A DNA stretch of 64,000 nt from Labedella endophytica (GTDB lineage Bacteria > Actinomycetota > Actinomycetes > Actinomycetales > Microbacteriaceae), in NCBI RefSeq assembly GCF_003990045.1, contig NZ_RZGZ01000002.1, positions 310,001-374,000 of the forward strand. Direction: 5' to 3'. Of the stretch, positions 16,412-25,282 are shown one piece after another (position 1 is the stretch's first letter; each line of letters opens with the position of its first letter). Below the pieces are notes generated by a model. That model worked only from the letters and a program-made list of their open reading frames with translations. It made no database searches and was not told where the DNA came from. The translations under genes and the position numbers were made by a program.

Positions 16412-16591
16412 TCACGCCTCCTTGGGGATGAGGATCCACAGGATGATGTAGAAGATGAGCTGCGGTCCGGGGATGAGGAGGCTGAGGACGGTGAGCACTC
16501 TCACGGTCGTCGGGTTCCACTGGTAGCGGTTGGCGATGGCGGCGCAGACGCCCGCGAAGACGCGGCCGCGGCGGGGACGGACGAGGTTCAT
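16412..16591 (-). CDS. PspC-domain small membrane protein
   Basis: The 59-residue protein starts MNLVRPRRGRVFAGVCAAIA and continues NRYQWNPTTVRVLTVLSLL, followed by one hydrophobic helix (GPQLIFYIILWILIPKEA). This is a complete stand-alone PspC domain, related to the phage-shock membrane protein PspC that senses envelope stress. The open frame extends to 16846, but the upstream part is arginine-rich noise in a divergent intergenic region. No PspA is encoded nearby. Confidence 0.88.
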   Translation of the reverse strand: MNLVRPRRGRVFAGVCAAIANRYQWNPTTVRVLTVLSLLIPGPQLIFYIILWILIPKEA

Positions 16592-16636
16592 GATTCGAGC
16601 ATGACAGACCGTTCCGCGTCGCCCCAAGGGGGCTGG

Positions 16637-16674
16637 CCCCCGGGAATCGACGGGGGCCGCCTCCCCCGGGAATC
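16637..16674. repeat. Direct repeat CCCCCGGGAATC, two copies
   Basis: Identical 12-mers at 16637-16648 and 16663-16674 lie 26 bp apart in the 253-base region between the divergent PspC and DUF1275 genes. The first also forms an inverted repeat with GGGGGCC just downstream. They may be operator sites or part of a GC-rich repeat; nothing else recognisable lies there. Confidence 0.4.
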
Positions 16675-16844
16675 CCGCGGCGCACCGCCGTCGGGCCGCC
16701 CGCGTCCCCGCGTTCCGCTCGCAGATTCCGCGACCGGCGACGAGTCTTCCCGCGCACCCCCTGCCCACACACCCCCTTCCTGAGCGTGCTCGGTTGGTGT
16801 GCCCGTCTGTGCGCCTGCTCCTAGGCTGGAGCGCGGAGGTCTCC

Positions 16845-17540
16845 ATGTCGTCACACGCTCACCGGTACACGGCCGGTCTCATCCTGCTGACGGCCGCGAC
16901 CGGCGCGATCGATGCGGTCAGCTACCTCGCGCTCGACCGCGTCTTCACCGGCAACATGACGGGCAATGTGCTCTTCATCGGGTTCGCACTCGTGGGCGTC
17001 GCCGGAATCCCCTTCCTCAACAACGTCGTCGCCCTGGGCGGCTTCGTGCTCGGATCCATCGTGAGCGGGCGGATCGTGGGCAGGAAGCACGAGCGCCTCC
17101 TCCCCCGGCGATCGATGTGGACGCTCGTCGCCGGCGGTGCCGTGATCGCGTCGCTGTCCGTGACCTGGGCCGTGCTCGGCACACTCGACGAGCGGGGACT
17201 CCTCGTCGTGACCGCACTGCTCGCGATCGTCATGGGAGCGCAGGTGTCGGCGGTGAAACCGATCGGCAACAGCGACGTCACCACGATCGTCGTGACGAAC
17301 ACGCTCGCGAACCTCGCCCGCGACAGTCGCCTCGCGGGAGGCCACGGCCAGGCCTGGGTGCAGCGCCTGCTCGCGGTGATCGCGATGGGCGGCGGGGCCG
17401 CGCTCGGTGCGGTCCTCATCGGTTGGCTCTCGGGCGCGGCGGCCCTCGCAGCCGGCGGAGCGCTCTACGTGAGCGCCGTGGTCCTCCTCACCCTCACGTC
17501 TCGCTCGGAGCGCCGCGCGACCGCACGCGCGACCCTCTAG
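16845..17540 (+). CDS. DUF1275 (YoaK) family membrane protein
   Basis: The 231-residue protein has about six transmembrane helices and the family hallmarks TGAIDAVSYLALDRVFTGNM and TGNVLFIGFAL near the N-terminus. DUF1275 proteins are predicted transporters with no settled substrate. The ATG at 16845 has GGAGGT 5 nt upstream; an earlier in-frame start at 16794 is rejected because it adds non-family sequence. The gene ends just before a strong hairpin at 17566-17599. Confidence 0.88.
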   Translation: MSSHAHRYTAGLILLTAATGAIDAVSYLALDRVFTGNMTGNVLFIGFALVGVAGIPFLNNVVALGGFVLGSIVSGRIVGRKHERLLPRRSMWTLVAGGAVIASLSVTWAVLGTLDERGLLVVTALLAIVMGAQVSAVKPIGNSDVTTIVVTNTLANLARDSRLAGGHGQAWVQRLLAVIAMGGGAALGAVLIGWLSGAAALAAGGALYVSAVVLLTLTSRSERRATARATL

Positions 17541-17905
17541 CCAGCCGCGCGAGGCGCTAGTGCGGCTCGAGGGCGCCACATAGAGGTGGCGCCCTCGAGG
17601 CGGATGAGGCGCCGTCGAGGGCCTATCGACGGAGCCCGGGACGTGTCGGCCGTCGTCGACCGCCGTCGTGGAGTCCTGTATCGGGATTCCTGACGAACCG
17701 TTCCCTGAGCCTGTCGATGGGTGCCGGAGATTCTCGTCGTCGAGGCTCTCCCTCCCACGCACACCCTCGCTCTCTGCGCCTGCCGAAGGGCACCGTCGAC
17801 GTCGGATCTTTCGCCACCTGTCGTCCACAGGCTGGGTCCGACGGAGAAACTGACTCCTTTTCCGGATACCGTCCGAATGTCGGTGGTGTGCTGTTCACTA
17901 GACGT
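17541..17905. other. 365-base region without a gene
   Basis: It holds the hairpin at 17566-17599, then a partial third copy of its arm (GGCGCCGTCGAGGGC, about 17609-17623). It also has a CCTGAGCCTGTCGATGG stretch near 17705 of the kind often seen in actinobacterial intergenic repeats. The promoter of the HNH gene should lie in its right end. I see no convincing small gene. Confidence 0.5.
17566..17599 (+). terminator. Perfect 14-bp hairpin after the DUF1275 gene
   Basis: CTCGAGGGCGCCAC (17566-17579) and GTGGCGCCCTCGAG (17586-17599) are perfect complements with a 6-base loop, 26 bases after the stop codon. There is no T-run, which is usual for GC-rich actinobacterial terminators. Confidence 0.6.
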
Positions 17906-19264
17906 ATGAGCACCCACGGGACGACACTTCGAGAGGGAATCGCGACCGCGATCTCGGTCCTCGCCGAACCCGTCGGCACGCTCGCACCCGGGCGGCTGTC
18001 CGCTTCCGACTACATCGCCGCGCTGCGAGAGGTCGAGGACCTCGGCCGCCTGGTCGATGCGGCCCGCATCGCTCTCGCTGGTGAGGCGGAGAAGCGTACG
18101 CAGGGCCCCATCGACACGCTCGGCGCCCTCGGCTACGCGTCCGCCGTGGACGCGGTCGCGATGCTCACATCTGCTGCCGATCGGGATGCGAAGCGGCGAA
18201 TCCGGATCGGCGAATCATTGAACGCCGGAATGTCACTGACCGGCGCGGAAACAGGCTGCGCGCACCCCGTGGTCGCGGCGTCCGTGTTCGCGGGGAACCT
18301 CAGCATCGACGTCTCGACGATCATCATCGACGCCCTGGATGGGGTCGGCAACCGCGTCGACGAATCGGTGCTCCGGCAGGCGGAGGAGTCGCTCGTCGAA
18401 CTCGCTGCGGGTACTCCCGATCACCCGCCGCTGCGGGCGGACCTGGTCCGCGGGCAGGTGCAGTTGTTCCTCGAACTGATCGACCCCGACGGGTCCCTCC
18501 CGCGGGAGGAAGCGGCCCGGCGGAAGCGTTGCCTGAGGATCGGGCGCGAGACACAGGACGGGCTGATTCCCGTGCACGGGTTGCTGACGCTCGAGGTCGG
18601 GGCATCGCTGAAGCGCCTCGTCGACGCTCACGTGCGGAAGGTCTCCTTCACCGATGACCCGGATTCCCTCGTCGACCACGTCGATGACCGGCTCCCGCAG
18701 CAGAAACGCCACGACACGCTCGCCGACATCCTCAGCGCCGCCGCCCGCGTCAAGGACGCCCCTGAACTCGCCGGATCGGCGCCCACGATCTCTGTGACCG
18801 TCACCCAGGCGGCGCTCGACGCCGGGTGGGGTGTCGGCGCGATCGACGGCTTCGACACCCCGATCTCCGTTCAGGCGATCGAGAAGATGATCGACTCACG
18901 CGGCACGCAACACATCATCTTCAACGACAAAGGCCGAGCGCTCGCCCTCGGGTCGGTCCAACGCTGCTTTACCCCGTCCCAGCGGCGTGTGATCGCTGCC
19001 CGAGACGGCGGATGTGTCATCCCCGGATGCACTGCCCCGGCGGGGTGGTGCGAAGTGCACCACGTCATCCCCTGGCGAGACGGCGGGGCGACACATACCG
19101 ACAACGGCGTACTGCTGTGTTGGGGACACCATCAGAGCATCGACAAAGGTCCCTGGGAGTTATCGATGCCGGACGGAATCCCCCACGTCCGCGGCCCCGG
19201 GCATTGGACATGGACTCACACCACGAAGAGCAGAAGCAGACCACCTTCCACCCCGACCGGGTAG
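17906..19264 (+). CDS. DUF222 - HNH endonuclease (13E12 repeat family)
   Basis: The 452-residue protein has a long helical DUF222 region (about 25-310) and a C-terminal HNH nuclease domain: CVIPGCTAPAGWCEVHHVIP, then WRDGGATHTDNGVLLCWGHH. The two cysteines, paired histidines and final HH match HNH proteins. Members occur in many diverged copies per genome in Microbacteriaceae and mycobacteria and behave like semi-mobile genes, but their activity is unproven. The start at ATG 17906 fits the usual N-terminus; the open frame upstream is noise. Confidence 0.88.
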   Translation: MSTHGTTLREGIATAISVLAEPVGTLAPGRLSASDYIAALREVEDLGRLVDAARIALAGEAEKRTQGPIDTLGALGYASAVDAVAMLTSAADRDAKRRIRIGESLNAGMSLTGAETGCAHPVVAASVFAGNLSIDVSTIIIDALDGVGNRVDESVLRQAEESLVELAAGTPDHPPLRADLVRGQVQLFLELIDPDGSLPREEAARRKRCLRIGRETQDGLIPVHGLLTLEVGASLKRLVDAHVRKVSFTDDPDSLVDHVDDRLPQQKRHDTLADILSAAARVKDAPELAGSAPTISVTVTQAALDAGWGVGAIDGFDTPISVQAIEKMIDSRGTQHIIFNDKGRALALGSVQRCFTPSQRRVIAARDGGCVIPGCTAPAGWCEVHHVIPWRDGGATHTDNGVLLCWGHHQSIDKGPWELSMPDGIPHVRGPGHWTWTHTTKSRSRPPSTPTG

Positions 19265-19376
19265 GTGGGGCCCGCCCGGGAGACCGGTCGTATTGTCGTC
19301 TGTGGACGGCACGAACGCGGTATTCCTCCGTCCGTTCCTCCGTCCGCCTATGGTCGTCGGCATGGGGGTAGTGACA

Positions 19377-19745
19377 ATGTTGAGACGACTCGTCGCGCTC
19401 GTCATGGGTTCCACGTTGGCGTTCACGCTGGCCGCATGCTCGACCGCTGAGCCAACGCCGACGTCGTCCGAGACCGCTCCGACGGACGCGTCCCGACTGG
19501 CCGAAGCGATCGACGCATTCACCGTGTTCAACGCCGCCCTCGATGGCTGCCGCGATATCTCTAGGACCCACGTCGTGGACGAGGAGGGTGCGCCGTCAAC
19601 GTCGACCCCCATCCGAACCCGCATTCCTCCGGTTGTCTTCCTCGTGGAGGTTGGCGACTCTCTCCTTATATCGAAGGTGGATACTGCTCCTGACCGGAGC
19701 AGTCGTGGCTGTCTTGATGCAGACGTCCCTTCCAGCCTTGGCTGA
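19377..19745 (+). CDS. Putative short lipoprotein
   Basis: From ATG 19377 the protein (122 residues) begins MLRRLVALVMGSTLAFTLAA followed by Cys, a convincing lipoprotein signal with an LAAC lipobox, then a Thr/Ser/Pro-rich spacer. The N-terminal half looks coding. The last about 45 residues overlap another frame that itself looks coding (signal peptide of the PKD gene), so this gene may be truncated or frameshifted near 19620. The function is unknown. Lipoprotein and PKD-type genes are often paired in Microbacteriaceae. Confidence 0.5.
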   Translation: MLRRLVALVMGSTLAFTLAACSTAEPTPTSSETAPTDASRLAEAIDAFTVFNAALDGCRDISRTHVVDEEGAPSTSTPIRTRIPPVVFLVEVGDSLLISKVDTAPDRSSRGCLDADVPSSLG

Positions 19746-20375
19746 CGGCGACTGTGGCTTCGGGTTCTCTAGTAGCGGAGAGTGCGTCTCAGGCGGGATT
19801 GGGCCCGGCAGCGTGGACATGGACTCGAGCCGAACCTCAGAAGGACCTGATGGCGATCCGAACGGACACGCGGGCTCGGGTGGCGCCCCTGACGCGAATG
19901 GCTCGCCGAGCGACGGAGGCGGCACCGTCGATCCCCGGGAGATCCAGGACAGCCTCCGGTGCGGCGAAACCTCCCTCTGCCGCGACGGCTACGACGCCTC
20001 CCCGGCTCCGACCATCACCCTCACCGACCTCACGAGCACCCCCGTCGCCGTCCGCTTCTCCCCGCAGGCCTACCGCTGGGACTGGGGCGACGGCACCACC
20101 GAATCTTCTCGACCCCGGGCGCCACTTGGGAGAGCCTCGACCAGGACCGCTTTACCGAGACCCCCACGTCCCACACCTACACCGAACGCGGAACCACCAC
20201 CATCTCCCTCCACGTCGCCTACACCGTCGAATACCGTCTGGGAGGCGCAGGGCCCTGGACGACCGTCACGGGCACGGTGGCAGCCAGCACTACTCTCGCG
20301 GCCTACGTGGGCACCGCGTCGACGGTCATCGTCCCCGAGGACTGCAACGCCGATCCCTCGGGGGTCGGCTGCTGA
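19651..20375 (+). pseudogene. PKD-domain secreted protein broken by a frameshift near 20100
   Basis: One frame encodes a signal peptide (ILLLTGAVVAVLMQTSLPALA), a disordered Gly/Ser/Asp segment and the PKD strand YRWDWGDGTT. Right after that motif the family sequence continues in another frame as FSTPGATWESLDQ, PTSHTY and the terminal PEDCNADPSGVGC, ending at 20375. One missing base (or two extra) between about 20098 and 20106 explains this. Either the gene is recently dead or the base is a sequencing error. The true start is unclear: TTG 19651 is in frame with the signal peptide. Confidence 0.6.
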
Positions 20376-20459
20376 GACCGGGCCTCGGGGATGGCGGCGG
20401 CGCAGGAGGCCGGCGGACGGTGCGGCGGCCTCAGGGCAGTGCCCCACGACAGGCCGGCC

Positions 20460-20480
20460 CGACCGGCGACCGGCGACCGG
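20460..20480. repeat. Three tandem copies of CGACCGG
   Basis: A 7-bp unit is repeated three times without error in the region between the PKD pseudogene and the antiporter stop. It is probably slippage in GC-rich DNA. Confidence 0.5.
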
Positions 20481-20563
20481 TGCCGGGCGCAGACCATTCG
20501 CCCGCCGCCCAACCGGCCACCCACCCGTCAGACACCCGAAGACCCCGCGGCAGGGGCGCGCGG

Positions 20564-22474
20564 TCACCGCTCGTCGTTCGACGGGCCTCCCTGCAGCTCG
20601 ACGCTGATCTGGGCCGCGTCGAGGGTGGCGAGGGCCGCGTCGAGCGACTCGGCATCGAAGGTTCCGTCGTCGCGGGCGTCGAGGAGCGCGTCACGCTGCG
20701 CGACGATGACCGCGCGGGTGAGGGCACGGCGGCGCGCATGCCGCTCGAGGCGTTCCCCCCGCTCGCGGTCCTCGTCGGAGAGCGCCGGATCGGATGCGGT
20801 GTCCCCCGATCCCCGGTCGTGGGACTCACGCTCAGCGGACATCGCCCGATCGGCGGCGAGCGGGTCGAGCATCTCCCGTTCTTCCTCATCGGGCGAGAGC
20901 GCGTCATCGCTCTCCGTTCCCTCCGTGACGGAACCCGAGGGGACCGAATCCGAGCTGCCGGGTTCGTCGCTCGCCCGCGCCTTCGCCCCCTCCGGCATCG
21001 ACTCACCGACGGGATCCTGCCCCTCCTCCTGCCGCACGCGCCGCGACACGGTCGCCAGGAGTTCGAGGATCGCCCCCCGCTGGGCGTACTGCGACTCGGC
21101 GTCGCCTCCCACGGGCTTCAACCAGCGCACGACCCGCGCGAGCGTGCCACCCTGCAGGATGAGCGAGGCCGCCGCCACCACGAAGGCCACGAGGACGAGC
21201 AGCGAGCGGTTCGGCGTGTCCGACGGCAACGTCTGGGCGGCCGCGAGGGTGACGGCACCGCGCATGCCCGCCCAGACGAGCACTCCGCCCTCCCGCCACC
21301 CGAGCGGAGCGGACAGGTAGTAGTCCGTGTCCGCGATGAATCGGCGCAACCGCGTTCGCGTGGATTGGACACGTTCGTCCGTCATGGGCGCGCCCCGGCC
21401 GAACGGCCATTCCGTCGGAGTGTCGTCCGATCCGAGCTTTTCGTTCCACTCCTCCACGCGCGGCGCCACGCGCTCGCGGCGCAACCGTCGCCGCCTGAGG
21501 GTGTACAGGAGCGACGCGACGAAGGCCATGCGGACGACGACCGTCAGCAGGAGCGCGCCGAGCGCCACGAAGACGGCGACGTGCACACCCTCGTGCGCCG
21601 CCTCCACGTCCTGGACGAGGGCGGAGAGTTCGAGACCCATAATGAGGAAGATGCCTCCCTCGAGCACGAGCTCGACCATCCGCCAGTTCTGGGCGTCGGA
21701 CGCGCGGTGCTGGGGCGACAGCCGACGCGCGGCGCCATGACCCGTGATGAGTCCCGCCACGACGGCCGCCACGAGTCCCGAGGCCCCGAGGAGCTCGGCC
21801 GGGATCGACGCGAGGAACGGCACGGTGAAGGAGATGACCGTGTTCACCGTCGAGTCGGTGACGCGCTGACGCACCCAGAGGTTGACGTGCCCCACGAGGA
21901 AGCCGAAGACGACGGCGATCGCGACCGCGTAGAAGAAATCCCCGGCGACCTCCCAGAACGTCACCGACGCCGCGGCTGCGGCGATCGCCGACCGCAGGAG
22001 GACGAGGGCGGTGGCATCGTTGAGCAGGCTCTCGCCCTGCAGCACGGAGACGATCCGCCCACCGACGCCCAGTCGACGCACGATGGACGTCGCGACGGCG
22101 TCCGTGGGACTCACGATCGCGCCGAGCGCGATCCCCCACCAGATCCCGAGGCCGGGAATGACCCACGCGAAGAACGCGCCGAGCACGACAGCCGACACGA
22201 CGACGAGCACGATCGAGAGCCCGCCGATCGCGTTCAATTCGCGACGGAAGTTCATGGCGGGCATCGAGACGGCGGCCGAATAGAGCAGCGGCGGCAGGAT
22301 GCCCGCGAGGATCCACTCGGGGTCGACCTCGAAATCCGGCAGCACGGGCAGGAAACTCACGACGATGCCGAGCACCACGAGGATGAGGGGCGACGCGATG
22401 CGCAAGCGCGGTCCGAGGGCCGTCGCCCCCGCGATCACGAGGAGCGCCGAGACACCGACGACGAGAATCTCCAT
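20564..22474 (-). CDS. Na+/H+ antiporter, CPA1 family, with charged C-terminal tail
   Basis: The 636-residue protein has about 12 transmembrane helices in the first 430 residues and the CPA1 exchanger motifs: VSPTDAVATSIV (ion-binding Asp), QGESLLNDATALVLL, and WAGMRGAVTLAAA. It exchanges sodium or potassium for protons to set pH and salt balance. A long cytoplasmic insert (RRRRLRRERVAPRVEEWNEK) and a roughly 170-residue acidic, disordered then helical tail are extra. I chose ATG 22474 because MEILVVGVSALLVIAGA places the first helix at the N-terminus. A 7-bp tandem repeat lies 41-68 bases upstream. Confidence 0.9.
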   Translation of the reverse strand: MEILVVGVSALLVIAGATALGPRLRIASPLILVVLGIVVSFLPVLPDFEVDPEWILAGILPPLLYSAAVSMPAMNFRRELNAIGGLSIVLVVVSAVVLGAFFAWVIPGLGIWWGIALGAIVSPTDAVATSIVRRLGVGGRIVSVLQGESLLNDATALVLLRSAIAAAAASVTFWEVAGDFFYAVAIAVVFGFLVGHVNLWVRQRVTDSTVNTVISFTVPFLASIPAELLGASGLVAAVVAGLITGHGAARRLSPQHRASDAQNWRMVELVLEGGIFLIMGLELSALVQDVEAAHEGVHVAVFVALGALLLTVVVRMAFVASLLYTLRRRRLRRERVAPRVEEWNEKLGSDDTPTEWPFGRGAPMTDERVQSTRTRLRRFIADTDYYLSAPLGWREGGVLVWAGMRGAVTLAAAQTLPSDTPNRSLLVLVAFVVAAASLILQGGTLARVVRWLKPVGGDAESQYAQRGAILELLATVSRRVRQEEGQDPVGESMPEGAKARASDEPGSSDSVPSGSVTEGTESDDALSPDEEEREMLDPLAADRAMSAERESHDRGSGDTASDPALSDEDRERGERLERHARRRALTRAVIVAQRDALLDARDDGTFDAESLDAALATLDAAQISVELQGGPSNDER

Positions 22475-22514
22475 GGCTGCTCCCGCTCCGTCCTGCTCCG
22501 TGATCTCTAATCCC

Positions 22515-22542
22515 GATCCGTGATCCGTGATCCGTGATCCGA
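22515..22542. repeat. Four tandem copies of GATCCGT before the antiporter gene
   Basis: GATCCGT occurs at 22515, 22522 and 22529, and GATCCGA at 22536, in the leader or promoter of the antiporter. Length change by slippage could alter expression. Confidence 0.7.
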
Positions 22543-22609
22543 GGCTAGCGGGACGGATCGAGGTCCGTTCGCACGGCACAGCGGGATACCGGCCCACCCC
22601 GAGGAAACA

Positions 22610-22644
22610 CCGAGGGCGGGCGATCCCGGATCGCCCGCCCTCGG
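22610..22644 (-). terminator. Perfect 16-bp hairpin after dihydrolipoamide dehydrogenase
   Basis: CCGAGGGCGGGCGATC (22610-22625) and its complement (22629-22644) are separated by 3 bases, 28 bases downstream of the lpd stop on the minus strand. Confidence 0.75.
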
Positions 22645-22672
22645 ATGGTTCGGCGCGCGAGCGCCGGACGGA

Positions 22673-24076
22673 TCAGAAGTTGATCATGTGTCCCTGGAGG
22701 CCGTGGAAGCCCTCCTGGAGCGCCTCGCTGAGCGTCGGGTGCGTGTGCACGTTGCGTGCGAGCTCCGCGGCCGTGAGGTCCCACTTCTGCGCTAGCGTGA
22801 GCTCGGGCAGGAGTTCGGACACGTCGGGTCCGATGAGGTGTCCCCCGAGGAGCTCGCCGTACTTCGCATCGGCGACGAGCTTCACGAAGCCCGTAGGCTC
22901 CCCGAGGCCGTGCGCCTTGCCGTTGGCCATGAACGGGAACGATACGACCTTCACGTCGTGGCCCTCGTCGCGCGCCTGCTGCTCGGTGAGGCCGAAGCTC
23001 GCGACCTGCGGCTGGCAGAACGTGGCGCGCGGCATCATCCGGTAGTCGCCGAGCTCCTGCGTCTCCGCGTCGGCGATGGTCTCCGCCGCGACGACGCCCT
23101 GGGCCTCGGCCACGTGGGCGAGCTGGAGCTTCGCCGTGACGTCGCCGATCGCGTAGATGTGCGGCACGTTGGTGCGCATGCGCGCGTCGATGTCGATGGC
23201 ACCGCGCTCGGTGAGCTTCACCCCGGCCTTGTCGAGGCCGTAGCCGTCGACGCGAGGGGCGAAGCCGACCGACATGAGGACCTTGTCGGCCGTGAGGGTG
23301 CCGGTCGAGCCGTCCTTGGCCGTGTAGGTGACCGTGACCTGCGAGCCCTCGTCCGTTACCTTCTCGACCTTCGTCGAGGTCATGATCGGGATGCCGTAGC
23401 CCTTGTACTGCTTGGTGATCTCCTTGGAGATGTCGACGTCCTCGTTCGGGAGGGCGCGGTCGAGGAACTCGACGATCGTGACCTCGACGCCGTAGTTGCG
23501 CATGACGTACGCGAACTCCATGCCGATGGCCCCGGCACCCACGATCACGATCGAGGAGGGCAGCTCGCGCTCCATGATCTGCGACTCGTACGTCACGACG
23601 TTGTCGCTCAGCTCGACGCCGGGCAGCAGCCGCACGACGGAGCCGGTGGCGATGATGACGTTGTCGAAGGACACCGTCTGGGTCTCGCCGCTCGAGAGGG
23701 CGACGGAGAGGGTGTGGTCGTCGGTGAAGGTGCCGCGCCCGTCGAGCTCGGTGATCTTGTTCTTCCGCATGAGGAAGTGCACGCCCTTCACGCGGCCGTC
23801 GGCCACGGTGCGGCTGCGGTCGTACGCGACGCCGTAGTCGAAGGACACGTCTCCGCTCATACCGAACTGCTTCGCCTGGTGCGTGAAGATGTGCGCGAGC
23901 TCGGCGTTGCGCAGGAGCGCCTTGGACGGAATGCATCCGACGTTGAGACAGACGCCTCCCCAGTACTTCTCCTCGACGATCGCGACGGACTTGCCGAGCT
24001 GGGCCGCGCGGATCGCCGCGACGTATCCGCCCGGTCCTGCGCCGAGAACGACGACGTCGAAATGCTGATCGGTCAT
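22673..24076 (-). CDS. lpdA: Dihydrolipoamide dehydrogenase (E3)
   Basis: The 467-residue flavoprotein has the FAD motif [14 protein letters not shown], the redox disulfide Cys43/Cys48 in [13 protein letters not shown], the NAD motif [14 protein letters not shown] and the C-terminal active-site His-Glu region HTHPTLSE. This is a complete, ordinary E3 that reoxidises dihydrolipoyl groups of the pyruvate, 2-oxoglutarate and related dehydrogenase complexes in the cytoplasm. It stands alone, as is common in actinobacteria. ATG 24076 matches the family N-terminus; the longer frame upstream overlaps the divergent lacI promoter. Confidence 0.96.
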   Translation of the reverse strand: MTDQHFDVVVLGAGPGGYVAAIRAAQLGKSVAIVEEKYWGGVCLNVGCIPSKALLRNAELAHIFTHQAKQFGMSGDVSFDYGVAYDRSRTVADGRVKGVHFLMRKNKITELDGRGTFTDDHTLSVALSSGETQTVSFDNVIIATGSVVRLLPGVELSDNVVTYESQIMERELPSSIVIVGAGAIGMEFAYVMRNYGVEVTIVEFLDRALPNEDVDISKEITKQYKGYGIPIMTSTKVEKVTDEGSQVTVTYTAKDGSTGTLTADKVLMSVGFAPRVDGYGLDKAGVKLTERGAIDIDARMRTNVPHIYAIGDVTAKLQLAHVAEAQGVVAAETIADAETQELGDYRMMPRATFCQPQVASFGLTEQQARDEGHDVKVVSFPFMANGKAHGLGEPTGFVKLVADAKYGELLGGHLIGPDVSELLPELTLAQKWDLTAAELARNVHTHPTLSEALQEGFHGLQGHMINF

Positions 24077-24173
24077 GTGGGTGCCTCCCGATGGATCGTG
24101 TCCTCCAACTCTATTCGCGTCGGCGACTCCCGTGGCCCACCCGTCGCCTCCGACGCTGTCCCGGCCCGGCCAA

Positions 24174-24179
24174 TATGCT
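24174..24179 (+). promoter_or_regulatory. Possible -10 box of the lacI-type gene
   Basis: TATGCT lies 22 bases before ATG 24202, giving a short leader that contains the AGGA ribosome site. Confidence 0.35.
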
Positions 24180-24201
24180 GGGAGCGTCAGACAGGAACAC
24201 C

Positions 24202-25254
24202 ATGACCTCATCGACCGGCCGGCGCAAGAACGGCCGACCCACCATCTCGGATGTCGCCGCGCTGGCGGGCGTCTCGGCCGGTGCGGTCTCCAAGGTGTTC
24301 AACGGCACGGGCCGCATCTCGCCGCCCACCGCCGAGCGCGTCCGCGAGGCGGCGCGGAAGCTCAACTGGACGCCGAATCCCGCCGCGATCGCGCTCCGGA
24401 CCTCTCGAGCGCAGGCGATCGGTCTCGTCCTCACGAGCTCCTCCCCCGTGGCCGAGGTGGGAGCGGCGAACGTCGGTCTCATCTCCGGCATCGAATCCGT
24501 CCTGAGCCCCCGCGAATACGGGCTCCTGTTGAACGTCTTCCTCACCGGTCGGCACGACGAGACGGCCTTCTACCGCTCGCTCGCGGAGCGTCAGCGGATG
24601 GACGGCGTGATCCTCACCAACTCGGTGGTCGGCGACACCCGGTTCGAGCTCATGAAGGGATTGGGCGTGCCGGCCGTCCTCGTGGGCACCCCGTGGAGGC
24701 CCGGCGTGGTGGACTACATCGACGCCGACCCGCCGAGCGCCGGGATCCCCGAGACCGTCGACCACCTGGTGGGGCTCGGCCACCGCGACATCGCATTCGT
24801 CAGCGGCCCGGCCGGATTCGTCCTCCCCAACATCCGACGCGAGGCCTTCGTCGCGCGGCTCGCGCACCACGGGCTGTCGCCCCACTCGGTCGCGAGTATC
24901 GAGTACTCGCCATCGGCGGCCGCGGCGGTGACGAGCGGCCTGCTCGACGGAGCTTCGCCGCCCAGTGCGATCTTCTATGGCACCGACACGATGGCGATCG
25001 CGGGGATGCGCACCATCCAGAGCCGCGGTCTGTCGGTCCCCGGTGACGTCTCGGTCGTGGGGTTCGAAGGGCTCGAGGTCGGCGAATGGGTCGACCCCCA
25101 GCTCACGACGGTGCAGCGGTTCGCCTTCCAACGGGGACGCGCGGCCGCCGCGAAACTGCTCAGCCTGCTCGGGGAGACGATCGAGGAGGACGTGCCGCTC
25201 GAGAAACCGGTCCTCGTCGTGCGCGCCTCCACGGGTCCCCCCGAGAATCGCTGA
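24202..25254 (+). CDS. LacI-family transcriptional regulator of the sugar locus
   Basis: The 350-residue protein has the LacI helix-turn-helix ([20 protein letters not shown], then [20 protein letters not shown]) with hinge helix [13 protein letters not shown] full periplasmic-binding-like effector domain follows: [46 protein letters not shown] and [12 protein letters not shown]. It sits at the 3' end of the carbohydrate operon and converges on it, 28 bases from the last gene. A likely operator, TACGACGTTGTA, lies before the sugar-binding-protein gene at 30619. It is probably a repressor released by the transported sugar. The start is set by AGGA before ATG 24202. Confidence 0.92.
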   Translation: MTSSTGRRKNGRPTISDVAALAGVSAGAVSKVFNGTGRISPPTAERVREAARKLNWTPNPAAIALRTSRAQAIGLVLTSSSPVAEVGAANVGLISGIESVLSPREYGLLLNVFLTGRHDETAFYRSLAERQRMDGVILTNSVVGDTRFELMKGLGVPAVLVGTPWRPGVVDYIDADPPSAGIPETVDHLVGLGHRDIAFVSGPAGFVLPNIRREAFVARLAHHGLSPHSVASIEYSPSAAAAVTSGLLDGASPPSAIFYGTDTMAIAGMRTIQSRGLSVPGDVSVVGFEGLEVGEWVDPQLTTVQRFAFQRGRAAAAKLLSLLGETIEEDVPLEKPVLVVRASTGPPENR

Positions 25255-25282
25255 CTCCCCGCGGGCTCCGCGACGACGAACG

